From positions 1 to 43,359 of the forward strand of contig JANBQS010000058.1 of NCBI GenBank assembly GCA_027577415.1: a DNA stretch of 43,359 nucleotides, in the 5' to 3' direction. Source of the DNA: Coemansia sp. RSA 922 (lineage: Eukaryota; Kickxellomycota; Kickxellomycetes; Kickxellales; Kickxellaceae). This document shows, one piece after another, positions 27,332 through 36,600 of this stretch (position 1 is its first letter; each line of letters opens with the position of its first letter). The notes under the pieces are model-generated. The model saw only the letters and a list, made by a program, of their open reading frames with translations. It was not told the DNA's origin and made no database searches. The position numbers and the translations under genes were made by a program.

Positions 27332-27703
27332 ATGAATAGATTTGTTTATGCATTTACTCACCGCAAGGGTTTCCGTTATCCAGAGGTATGCTATGAGGGA
27401 CGCCGCGAGTATTTTGATGGAAAGCGTGTAGCAACACTGGCTGGTTTTCTGAGACAAGGGCTTGGACCAGGAAGAGACTATGGCGAGGAGGTCTATTGTG
27501 TTCTAAGCGACAACGAATTGTTGGACATAAATAGTAGCAAGGTAGATGGACTTGGTAACAACAAGAACGTTATTTTGTTCTTTGGATCCAAAGACATTTA
27601 TAATATGTGTAAAGCTGGATGTCATTATGAAAGTTTGTTTGATGCATTGAAGGGTAATGTCGCTCAGAAGCATCAAATCTCTGATAATTTTCACCAGTCA
27701 TAG
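27332..27703 (+). CDS. Small-protein family member G (123 residues), unknown function
   Basis: The start follows CTCCACACA and gives MNRFVYAFTH; the usual S/P-G is N-R here. Core: helix (VATLAGFLRQGL), then EEVYCVLSDNELLDIN, then the hallmark KNVILFFGSKDIY (about 83-95). The N-terminal half has an extra, arginine/tyrosine-rich loop (about 14-30). No signal peptide, membrane helix or intron. Promoter is type I-like. Last member of the second cluster; the next gene is the housekeeping V-ATPase subunit. Confidence 0.78.
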   Translation: MNRFVYAFTHRKGFRYPEVCYEGRREYFDGKRVATLAGFLRQGLGPGRDYGEEVYCVLSDNELLDINSSKVDGLGNNKNVILFFGSKDIYNMCKAGCHYESLFDALKGNVAQKHQISDNFHQS

Positions 27704-27985
27704 TAATAAACCACATATTGTGCTGGAGATGAGAATTGCTTTAATGTATCACCACAAGTAGTGGCTTTTTATTTATTTACTAATTTGCATAGTTTCTTCT
27801 AACCCAATATATGATGACCTTCAGTCACGTGGTCGGCTGATCAAGTAACAAGATCTGCTTTCAAATCACCCGTTCATGAGACCCAGCGTCATCAAATGGC
27901 GTAGTGGCATAGTCTGCCTTCGTTTTCTTCTTTTATCTTATTTTATATATTGCATTTCAATTTCAATCTACAACTTTTCAGAAGA
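27704..27985 (+). promoter_or_regulatory. V-ATPase H promoter with CLEAR-like E-box
   Basis: GTCACGTGGT at 27825-27834 contains CACGTG (27826-27831) about 155 bp before the ATG and differs from the animal CLEAR consensus GTCACGTGAC in the last two bases. The leader ends ACTTTTCAGAAGAATG, so an acceptor-like AG sits next to the start and a 5'UTR intron is possible. Confidence 0.45.
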
Positions 27986-29353
27986 ATGACGGTTCCAGAT
28001 GTGCCAGCGGCGATGGTGAATAACCAGTTCTTTGACGAGTTTACAGACAAGGTACGGGTAAAGCCAATTCCATGGGAGGGATACTCTCGGGCAGGACTGA
28101 TAAGCAGCAACGACTTGCACGAGCTAAAGGAATACCAGCAGGCAGCAGCGCAGGCGGCCAGGGGAGGGAAGGACTTGGCTCAGTACATGGGTCTTTTAGT
28201 GCGACTGACAGAGAAGCTATCTAGCGTCGATGCGCTTCAATACCTGCTTGTGCAACTAGACGATATAGTCGAGGGTGGCGGGTGTGGGGAGCAGCTGCAG
28301 CGTGTCATGTTCCGGTGCCTGGAGAAGAAAGACGATTACTTGGGACTCAAGGCGAGCAAGATTTTGGTCGGCGCTATCTCCGGCAGCAGCAGCGCGGCTG
28401 AGGCCGAGCAGAAAGGCTTTCCTTACGCGCGGCTGTTCGGGTACTTGGAGCGGTGTATGCGCAGCGAGCTGACCAGCGTCGTCGACGTCGCCGTGCAAGT
28501 AATGCAGTCGGCGCTGCGGGCGCGTCGTGCTCGCACGGTGCTTTTTGGCGACGAGTCTTCTGCCTGTCTGGCGCAATTGATCGACGTCTTGCGGCGTACG
28601 CAGCAGTCGCTCATGCAGGCTTCAGGGCCTGCTGCGCCTCGGACGCGGGGCGTGGTGGCGGTGCCGCAGACGCAGTACGAGGTGGTCTTCTGCCTGTGGC
28701 TGCTGAGCTTCGAGCGGCCGATTGCGGCGGCGCTGGACCGGCGACTGGACGTCATTGCTATTACGGCCGAGATAGCCCGGTCGGCGGTGAAAGAAAAAGT
28801 CGTGCGTATCGTCGTTGCGTTATGGGCCAACCTCCTGCGCCTGGCTGCTTCGGCCAACGTGCCCGCCATGCTGGTAGCACGCGTGCCCGCGTGCTTGGCG
28901 ACATTGGGTGCGGGGCGCAGTTTCAAGGACGAAGACCTGCGGTCGGATTTGAAGCAGCTGGCGGAGGAGTTGGCCGAGCACACGGGGGTCATGACGACGT
29001 GGGACGAGTACCTGAATGAGCTGGCGTCGGGTAAGCTCGCGTGGAGCCCAGCCCACCGGTCCGAGCAATTCTGGAAGCTCCATATTCGCCGTATGGACGA
29101 GAATGACCACCGTGTGGTGCGGCAGCTGGCTGATCTGTTGACTGAGCCAACGGCGAGCGAGACTGCGCTGGCTGTGGCGTGCCACGACCTGTCGCAGTAT
29201 GTGCGCTTCAATCCCGACGGAAAGCGGTTGCTAGCGCGCATTGGCGCCAAGGCGCGCGTCATGGCGCTGATGACTACTAGTGAGTGTCCTGATGTGCGCT
29301 ATGAGGCGCTTCTGTGCGTGCAGCAGATCATGCTTAATGCTTGGCGCAACTAA
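27986..29353 (+). CDS. VMA13: V-type proton ATPase subunit H (Vma13)
   Basis: 455 residues from MTVPDVPAAMV; the open frame extends 12 codons upstream, but these are T/C-rich leader. The HEAT/armadillo-like protein matches the family at the N-terminal segment (IPWEGYSRAGLISSNDLHEL, about 29-48) and especially in the C-terminal domain: SGKLAWSPAHRSEQFWKLH, then AVACHDLSQYVRFNPDGKRL, then VRYEALLCVQQIMLNAW. Subunit H caps the peripheral V1 sector, couples ATP hydrolysis to proton pumping and silences free V1. The protein is at the usual length. Codon use is strongly G/C-ending, in sharp contrast to family member G just upstream. Confidence 0.94.
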   Translation: MTVPDVPAAMVNNQFFDEFTDKVRVKPIPWEGYSRAGLISSNDLHELKEYQQAAAQAARGGKDLAQYMGLLVRLTEKLSSVDALQYLLVQLDDIVEGGGCGEQLQRVMFRCLEKKDDYLGLKASKILVGAISGSSSAAEAEQKGFPYARLFGYLERCMRSELTSVVDVAVQVMQSALRARRARTVLFGDESSACLAQLIDVLRRTQQSLMQASGPAAPRTRGVVAVPQTQYEVVFCLWLLSFERPIAAALDRRLDVIAITAEIARSAVKEKVVRIVVALWANLLRLAASANVPAMLVARVPACLATLGAGRSFKDEDLRSDLKQLAEELAEHTGVMTTWDEYLNELASGKLAWSPAHRSEQFWKLHIRRMDENDHRVVRQLADLLTEPTASETALAVACHDLSQYVRFNPDGKRLLARIGAKARVMALMTTSECPDVRYEALLCVQQIMLNAWRN

Positions 29354-29952
29354 GGCCTTGTTTTACATGTGGCCTGATGTGGGGGAGGAGGGGAGGCGAT
29401 CCCTGCATGAGCGAAGAAGTGTTGCTTTTATCTTTTATTTTCAAGTGTTTAGTAGACCCCTATATTTTATTTTGTCCGACGAAATAGTGGCAGTAGGCTT
29501 GCGTTGGCCGGAAACAGTAATAAAAAATAGTCCATTGTGTTTAGTTCAGAGTGTTGTGTGTGTGTGCGACAAACAGCGTAAACACAATTAGTAATTCATT
29601 GTTGCCATCGTCCCTCGCTGTGCGGAAAAAAAGAGCACCTCTTTTGTTTTCCGAGTTTCTAGATCGCCATTGGCGCATGGGGGCAAGTCTAGGCCCGCAT
29701 CAGAGAAACGAAAAAAAGGTGCCACAAAGAGCTTATAAAGGACTCTTTTCTTCCCCCAACAACCACAAACTTTTTTCTTTCACTCTATTGAATGTTTCCA
29801 CTTTTTTTAAACACCATCACAAACTCCAAATTCTAAATCTATACTATCTTTTATTTTATTTTTTGTAAATCCTGTTATTACCTATTATTCCCTCCCTTAA
29901 CCGCTTTCGCCTAATTATTTTTCTTCTCTCTTCTTATTTGCTTTAATCAACC
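29354..29952. other. Intergenic and LCB2 promoter
   Basis: About 600 bp. No gene recognised. A TATA-like CTTATAAAG lies at about 29732-29740, roughly 215 bp before the LCB2 ATG, followed by a long T/C-rich leader. Open frames here are low complexity. Confidence 0.4.
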
Positions 29953-31650
29953 ATGGGCAAGGGTCAGCGTGCTACTCAGGCATACAAGAGCACTGAGTTT
30001 ATTGAGCAAGTACGTGACGAAGATGGTCTAGTAGTTGGAAATCCATTCAAGCTGGCGCCATCGAACAGCGGCTCTTTATTGCAGGACGAGGGACTGGCTT
30101 CGAGCAAGAAGGCGAGCTCAGTGTCGCCGGCGCCCGAGGTCAAGCAAGAGAAGACCGTGTCTGAGCTGGAGGCCGTGCCGTCATTGATTCTCGTAACTAC
30201 GTATCTGAGCTTTCTAATGCTGATAGTGTTTGCTCACTTGCGTGACTTTTTCGGCAAGCTATTCTACCCAGCGAACTACGTTCAGCTGCGTGTGCAGAAC
30301 GGACTGGCGCCCATGGTATCTGACTTTGAAAGCCTGTGGACGCGTCGTCTCTATGGTCGTATTCGTGACTGCTTTAACCGTCCTATTACGGGAGTTGCTG
30401 GTGGGCACGTTAATCTGTTGGACCGCGTCTCGCATGACTTTAATAATACGTTCGAGTTTACTGGTCGCGTGCGCAATGTTCTCAACTTGGCTTCGTACAA
30501 TTACCTGGGTTTTGCTCAGAGCGAGGGCCCTTGTGCCGATAAGGTCGAGGCCGCTCTGCATGAGCATGGGCTGACTCAGGGGTCGACGCGTGCCGAGGCT
30601 GGACGCTCAGTGCTGCTGACTGAGACTGAGGACATGGTCGCTCGCTTTGTCGGCAGCGAGGCGGCTCTTATTGTGTCGATGGGGTATGCTACTAATGCGC
30701 TCAATATCCCCGCTATGGTGAGCCGCGGGTGCCTTATCATCTCTGATGAGCTGAACCACAGCTCGCTGGTATCTGGTGCTAGGCTATCGGGGGCGACTAT
30801 CCGAGTGTTCAAGCATAACTATACTCCAGACTTGGAGAAAGTACTTAGACGCAGTATCTCGCAGGGCCAGCCTCGTACTCACCGTCCGTGGAAGAAGATC
30901 TTGGTCGTCGTCGAGGGCCTCTACTCGATGGAGGGCGAGTTCTGCCGTCTGCCCGAGATCCTCGAGCTGCGTCGTCGCTATGGGTTCTACCTGTTTGTCG
31001 ATGAGGCTCATTCTATCGGCGCCTTGGGACCCCGTGGCCGTGGTATCTGCGACCATTTCGGGGTCGATCCTCGTGAGGTCGATGTGCTTATGGGTACTTT
31101 TACAAAGAGCTTTGGCGCTGCTGGCGGGTACATTGCTGGATCCAAGGCTCTTATCGACTACTTGCGCTTGCACTCGCATTCAGCTGTCTATGCTGAGGCT
31201 ATGAGTGTGCCGGTTTTGGCGCAGGTGAGCAGTTCCATGCGTATGATCATGGGCGAGGACCGTGAGCACGCACTCGAGGGCCAGCAGCGTCTGGACCAGC
31301 TGGCTATCAACTCTCGTTACTTTGCTCGTCGTCTGGCTGATATGGGTTTCATGACTATGGGTCATCCTGGATCGCCTGTTATCCCCTTGTTGTTGTTTAG
31401 TCCGGCGAAGATTCCTGCCTTTTCGCGCGAGTGCTTGCGTCGTAACATTGCTGTCGTCGTTGTGTCGTACCCTGCTACGCCTATCATCACTGGTCGTGTG
31501 CGCTTCTGTATCTCGGCCTCGCATACTCGCGAGGACTTGGACTATGCGCTGGAGCAGATTAGCGAAATCGGAGACCTGCTTTTGCTCAAGTTCCACCAGG
31601 GCAAAACAAAGGAAATCGCAAACGATGACTCAAAACTAAAGATTCAGTAG
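29953..31650 (+). CDS. LCB2: Serine palmitoyltransferase subunit 2 (LCB2/SPTLC2)
   Basis: 565 residues. It has a variable N-terminus, one membrane segment (about 75-94), then the alpha-oxoamine synthase fold. Diagnostic stretches: LNLASYNYLGFAQ, SDELNHSSLVSGARLSGATI, VEGLYSMEGEFCRLPEI, VDEAHSIGALGPRGRGI, and the PLP site GTFTKSFGAAGGYIAG with K385 as the Schiff-base lysine. With LCB1 it condenses serine and palmitoyl-CoA to 3-ketosphinganine, the first step of sphingolipid synthesis in the ER. The usual G-x-G-x-C-S-T-R-x-E segment reads GLTQGSTRAEAGRS here. The CDS is intronless and ends in a lysine-rich tail. It is followed after 120 bp by the GTPase gene on the same strand. Confidence 0.95.
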   Translation: MGKGQRATQAYKSTEFIEQVRDEDGLVVGNPFKLAPSNSGSLLQDEGLASSKKASSVSPAPEVKQEKTVSELEAVPSLILVTTYLSFLMLIVFAHLRDFFGKLFYPANYVQLRVQNGLAPMVSDFESLWTRRLYGRIRDCFNRPITGVAGGHVNLLDRVSHDFNNTFEFTGRVRNVLNLASYNYLGFAQSEGPCADKVEAALHEHGLTQGSTRAEAGRSVLLTETEDMVARFVGSEAALIVSMGYATNALNIPAMVSRGCLIISDELNHSSLVSGARLSGATIRVFKHNYTPDLEKVLRRSISQGQPRTHRPWKKILVVVEGLYSMEGEFCRLPEILELRRRYGFYLFVDEAHSIGALGPRGRGICDHFGVDPREVDVLMGTFTKSFGAAGGYIAGSKALIDYLRLHSHSAVYAEAMSVPVLAQVSSSMRMIMGEDREHALEGQQRLDQLAINSRYFARRLADMGFMTMGHPGSPVIPLLLFSPAKIPAFSRECLRRNIAVVVVSYPATPIITGRVRFCISASHTREDLDYALEQISEIGDLLLLKFHQGKTKEIANDDSKLKIQ

Positions 31651-31651
31651 G

Positions 31652-31657
31652 CACGTG
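31652..31657. promoter_or_regulatory. CACGTG E-box between LCB2 and the GTPase gene
   Basis: GCACGTGATTGG lies two bases after the LCB2 stop and about 115 bp before the next ATG. It includes an ATTGG (reverse CCAAT) immediately adjacent. Confidence 0.4.
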
Positions 31658-31770
31658 ATTGGTCCGCAAAAGCTTTTTAGCAGACCGTTTTTTTAAATGA
31701 GGAATGAAAAAAAAGTTGGTGTCTTGCTTTTTATATTTTCAAATATATATATTTCAATCGCTTTTATATA

Positions 31771-33045
31771 ATGGCTTCTAGCTTTGTTATTGCCTGTGTT
31801 GGAAAGCCCTCAGCTGGCAAGTCGTCCTTCCTTAATGCCGTTACTGATGCTAGTGCCAAGGTAGGAAACTTTCCATTTACGACAATCGAACCCAACGAGG
31901 GTATCGCCTACTACCCGGTACTGTGTCCTTGCGAAAAGCTAGGCGTATCTGAGCGCTGCAAGCCTCGCCACGGGTGGTGCAGTGGCGGGCGGCGGTACGT
32001 GCCAGTGCGGCTTTTAGACGTAGCCGGTCTAGTACCTGGCGCGTCGGAGGGCAAGGGTCTGGGCAACCAGTTTCTTGACGACCTACGTCATGCCGACGTT
32101 CTTATCCACGTCGTCGATGCGTCGGGGACTACAGATGCGAGTGGGCGGGAGACACGTGGCTACGACCCTATTGACGACATTCAGTGGCTGCGTCAGGAAG
32201 TGGAGGCGTGGATATGGGGTAACCTCGATAAGAAATGGTCTGGCGTTGTGCGCCGACATGTGGCAGTCAAAGCTACGCCTGTGGAGACCCTGCATGCCCA
32301 ATTAGCGGGCTATGGAACTCCACGCGAAATCGTGCAAAGGGCCCTGGACCGGTTACCCCGCGATCTTGTCAATGAGTTTAGTCGCTGGGAGGCTAAAACT
32401 GAACTGCGTCAATTCGTACACGCCTTTCTCGATGAACGCTTCCCTACTATCGTTGCGCTGAATAAAATCGACATGCCAGACTCTGACAAGAACATCTCTG
32501 CTATTATGAAACGCTACCACTCGACTTCCAAGAACAACCTACTTGTAGACGGCGTACGTCTAGATAATATCGTATTGACGTCGGCCCTGGGTGAGTGCTT
32601 TTTGCGAAAGATGCACAAGCAGTTGTTTATTCACTATGAGTCTGGCTCTGACGACTTTTCGACTGAAATGCCGTCATTGAAGCCTTTGGATGAAAAGACA
32701 CGTCGTCGGCTAGAAACTATTCGCGACTTGGTCTTGTTCCGGTACGGTTCTACCGGCGTACAAGAGGCTATTGTAAGGGCAGTCGATGCTTTGGGATATA
32801 TTCCTGTCTACCCTGTAAAGAGCTTGGCTACTTTTGGCGCGCCTCAGCAGGGCCCTGCCTTCCGCGACTGTGTGCTGGTCAAGCCTGGTACTACTGTGCG
32901 CGAGTTTGCTCGTAAATTACACAACCAAGCACTGGATCGCAGCTATGCTGGCGCTGAGACTATTGGCGGTATTCAGCTCGGCGAGGCTGACGTGATAGTA
33001 CCTGGCAAGAACAACGTTATTAAATACACGACAAATAATGAATAA
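31771..33045 (+). CDS. YchF/Obg-family GTPase of the archaeal/eukaryal YGR210C type, with TGS domain
   Basis: 424 residues; yeast YGR210C is of similar length. G1 GKPSAGKS (11-18); Obg-type switch FPFTTIEPNEGIAYYPV (34-50); G3 DVAGLVPGASEGKGLGNQFL (83-102); G4 NKID (231-234). The long insert after HVVDASGTTDASG with YDPIDDIQWLRQEVEAWIWG is specific to the archaeal-like branch and separates it from Ola1. A C-terminal TGS domain (about 345-420) ends with the usual GEADVIVPGKNNVIK. Predicted to be a ribosome-associated P-loop GTPase; its precise role is not established. The first ATG gives the conserved N-terminus. Confidence 0.9.
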   Translation: MASSFVIACVGKPSAGKSSFLNAVTDASAKVGNFPFTTIEPNEGIAYYPVLCPCEKLGVSERCKPRHGWCSGGRRYVPVRLLDVAGLVPGASEGKGLGNQFLDDLRHADVLIHVVDASGTTDASGRETRGYDPIDDIQWLRQEVEAWIWGNLDKKWSGVVRRHVAVKATPVETLHAQLAGYGTPREIVQRALDRLPRDLVNEFSRWEAKTELRQFVHAFLDERFPTIVALNKIDMPDSDKNISAIMKRYHSTSKNNLLVDGVRLDNIVLTSALGECFLRKMHKQLFIHYESGSDDFSTEMPSLKPLDEKTRRRLETIRDLVLFRYGSTGVQEAIVRAVDALGYIPVYPVKSLATFGAPQQGPAFRDCVLVKPGTTVREFARKLHNQALDRSYAGAETIGGIQLGEADVIVPGKNNVIKYTTNNE

Positions 33046-33450
33046 AAAATTTCAAGTCTATACTGGGTTGATTTTTAGTCGCATCTGATTGGATTGGATT
33101 TAAAGCCATTGCCATAAAGGGAATGGGGGAGGGGGAGTGGCAAAGACGCGTCGTGCTCCTTTGCTTTAGCAGCTTTACTATCCTTTTTTCTTTCTCTTTC
33201 TTCCAACCGTAACCAGCTCCAAATTTGAGCTACTTTTTTTTTCTCTTTTTCTTTTTTTGTTTCTTTATCCCTTGCTTGTGTATTCTTGAGCAATCAGCAC
33301 TAGCAAATTTCTTCATAAACCAGCACACGATTTTGGTTATTGTCGTTTTTTTTTGAGAGTGGTGGGGGGAAAAAAGTCTTTATATTATTCTAGCAGATTA
33401 GGTCGCGGCCACTCGCGCAGATTCAAATAATAGCGGCTTCATAAATAAAG
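33046..33450. other. GTPase 3' flank and SNF5 upstream region
   Basis: About 400 bp with no supported gene. T-rich tracts lie near 33230-33270. The SNF5 transcript probably starts shortly before 33450. Confidence 0.35.
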
Positions 33451-33625
33451 GTATGTTTGTGTAGACACTCATTTCCAAAGTGTCGGTACTAAATCTTTAT
33501 TACCAATCTCATTTCCTCAAAAATAGTGGCCTGAGACAAACAAAATAATAATAACGTGTTGTATACCACGTGGTTTCTTTTTTTTTTTTTGCTTGCACTA
33601 TGCTAACACTTTCTTTATTTGATAG
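33451..33625 (+). other. Probable 5'UTR intron of SNF5
   Basis: Donor GTATGTTT at 33451, polypyrimidine run at 33573-33592, canonical branch-like TGCTAAC at 33601-33607, acceptor TTTGATAG ending at 33625 (alternative TTTATAG ending at 33640). The intron would contain the palindrome CCACGTGG (33566-33573). It would remove an in-frame upstream ATG at 33600, leaving 33651 as the first codon. Confidence 0.6.
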
Positions 33626-33650
33626 ACATCGTCTTTATAGTTGGCCAAAT

Positions 33651-36600
33651 ATGGACCCGTCGAACGGCCCCAATGACCACCACAACCAGGGTGTCAATGG
33701 AGCGGGCCGTAGCAATAACAACAACGATGACTTGTTCAACTTTAGCCAGGCCGCCTCAATGTTTATGAATGGCGGTACCAGCACTGGTGCCGGTTCGGGC
33801 GAGCATGGCATGGATGAGATGTGGGGTATGGGCGATGCGGCAAACATGTTCTTTAATATGGATGCCTTTAGTTCTGCTCCTGCGACGGCCATTGGCAATG
33901 GCACGAGCGGTGCCGCTGGCTCTACCTCTGCGGCGGGACAGACTGCTACGTCGTCGGGTATTGACTTGTCTGCGGCCTTTGGTCTTGATATGAATGGCGC
34001 GTCGATGGACCCTGACGCGTGGAAGATGTTGTTGCAGGCCGACCCATCGATGGACGACTTGTTTGGTGGGTTTGGCGCTTCCGGAGGAGTAGGCTCGTCT
34101 TCGGGCGTCGTCGCATCGTCACTTTCTATTCCTCCCGGCGCGGACCAGCACTCGGCTGCCATGTTTGGAATGGCCTCACCGATGGCCACGCTGGCTCCAT
34201 CTGACCTCGAGGCACTCTCTCGCCCATCACATATTGGCTTACCTTCGGCTCAGACTATGGTTCCGCAGCCGAGCACGGCGGCTACGGCTTCTCAGCTCAA
34301 GTCGCCTACGCCGTCGGCTAAGAAGCCGCGCGCTCCAAAGGCCAAAAAGACCCCTGGTGCTACTATTGCAGCTCTAGCGGCGCTTCCACAGCCAGTGATT
34401 CCGCCGGCAAAGACGACAAAGGCTAGGGCTAAGAAGGCGGCTACTCCCAAGATCAAGTCGCCTACGCCGTTGCCTGATCTGTCGTCGGGTACTAGTCCTG
34501 CGTCTGTTATGGCTAGCGGCATGGTTGGTGGCGGCGCAAAGGGAGTTGCTTCTGCTGGTGCGGGTGCTGTGTTGGGTGAGTCGCCTGGGCCTGATTCCAT
34601 TCGTCGTATCAAGCCTAAAGCCGATGGTACTGTGGGAACACCCGCCGCCGCAGCCTCGCCTACGCCTAGCGCTAAATCTGTTGGCCCTCATTCCCAGCCG
34701 CAACAGATGATGCCTCAGCTGTACTCACAACCGGCTCCTGGACAGTCGACCGGTCCGAATGTCAACGCCGCCGCATTCTCTGCTGCTAATATGTTCCAGT
34801 CTCCTCAGCAAATGTACCAGGCTCCGCAACAGCAGAACGCGTATCTGGCCCAGCAGCAGCAGCAGCAACAGCTACAATATCAGCAGCAGCAGCAGCATAT
34901 TGCCCTGTCGAATATCATGAGCCTTCCGCCGGCTCAGCGGATGAGCATTCTTCAGCACTTGCAGGCGAGCAACACCAACGTTCCCTTTAATCAAGGTCTG
35001 CTTATGGCGTACTATCAGCAGCAGCAGCAACTACAGCAGCAGCAACAGCTTCAGCAGCAGCAACAGCTTCAGCAACAGCCACAGCAGCAACAGCAGACGG
35101 GCGTTAATACGACTACAGGGATTCAGGGTTCGCCATTTATGCCCAATGCCAGCGCTCAGCCTAGTCAGCAGCAGCAGCAGCAGATGATGGCCGCTGCTCG
35201 TATGGCGAATGCTCAGGGCTCTGCCGCCATGTCTCAGCCTGGCGCGTCGTTGACTCAGCAGCAACAGCTCCAGCAGCTTCAGCAGATCAACCAATCGCAG
35301 ACTCATACGCCGAATATCACTCCTGGCAGCGCCGCCGTGCCAGCATTGCAGCAGCAAATGTCTCAGCAGTCGCTCGACAACGCTCCTCAGCTACAGTTCC
35401 CGCAACAGCAGCAACAGCAGCAGCAGCAGCCGAGGATGTTTTCGGGTACCAACATTCCTATGCCGGCCGAGTATGCTACCGAAGTTGAGCGTCAGGTGGC
35501 TCAAGCACGAGCACGAATGGGTTCCGCTGGTACTGCTAACGAGGTTGCCACTCTTCAGCAAGCGATCGAGAACCATCTGCTGAGTCGATACATGGGTGCC
35601 CAGCAGGGCCGGCCGCCGACTATGGTTTCTTCCAGTGGGTCCGATTCAATTGGCGCTGGACCGCAGCAACAGCAACAGCAGCAGCAAGCGCTTCAACCTG
35701 TTCTGCGCCCTAGTGGTCCTACGGCAGCAAACACCGCTCAAGCCTACGCGAACCCAGCTGCTCCTACAGCGGCTGCTGGTGCTGGCGGCAACCCTGCTGC
35801 GGTGTCGGCCAATTACACGCAACATATGGCACTCGTCGGTATGCTTGCGGGGCCTCATATTCAACTGATATACAACCAGCTCCGCGCGCAGTACCCGCAA
35901 ATGTTTGGCACTTTTACGCTCGAGGCTTTTAACCAGGTGCTGTTATCGGGTCAGCTAGCCAACTTCCAGCCGGTTAACAATCTAATCGTCCTTATTATCC
36001 AGAGCTCTCAGCAGCAGGCCCTACAGCAGCAGCAGCAAGCCCAGCACCAGCAGCAAGTCCAGCAGCAGCAGCAAGCTCAGCAGCGGTTTCAGCAAATGGC
36101 AGCCGCGTCGCCTGGCGTTAACGGTCCTCGTCCTCCGATGGGTAGCGGTCCAGGACTGCAGCAGGGGATGTCGCCGCAGACTCAGCTTCAGTTGCAAAAC
36201 TACCAGCGCGCGCAAATGTATCAGCCACAGCAGCAAATGGCCGCGCAATCAGGGGCTATTCGGCCGCCTAGTCAGATCATGTCGCCGCCGCCACAGTCTC
36301 AGACGCCTGGGCTGGGTAGTAACGGGCATCCGCAGTCGATGACTCCGGTAGCTGGCAACCGTGTCGGTGGTACTCCGACTCCGTCGCAGAGTCAGCAGCG
36401 AGGAATCAAGCGCAAGAGCGTCAATAGCTCGCCAGCTCTGGCTCCGGGCATTTTACCTCAGCCGGCTCAGAACAAGTCGCCGCGCATCACGTCGCCTGCC
36501 GCTGGGGGCACCAAGCACCAGCCGACTAGTGCTCAGTCGCCGATGCCAGCGACTACTACTGCTACTGCTACTGCTGTCGATGGTAGTGGTGGGTCTGTAT

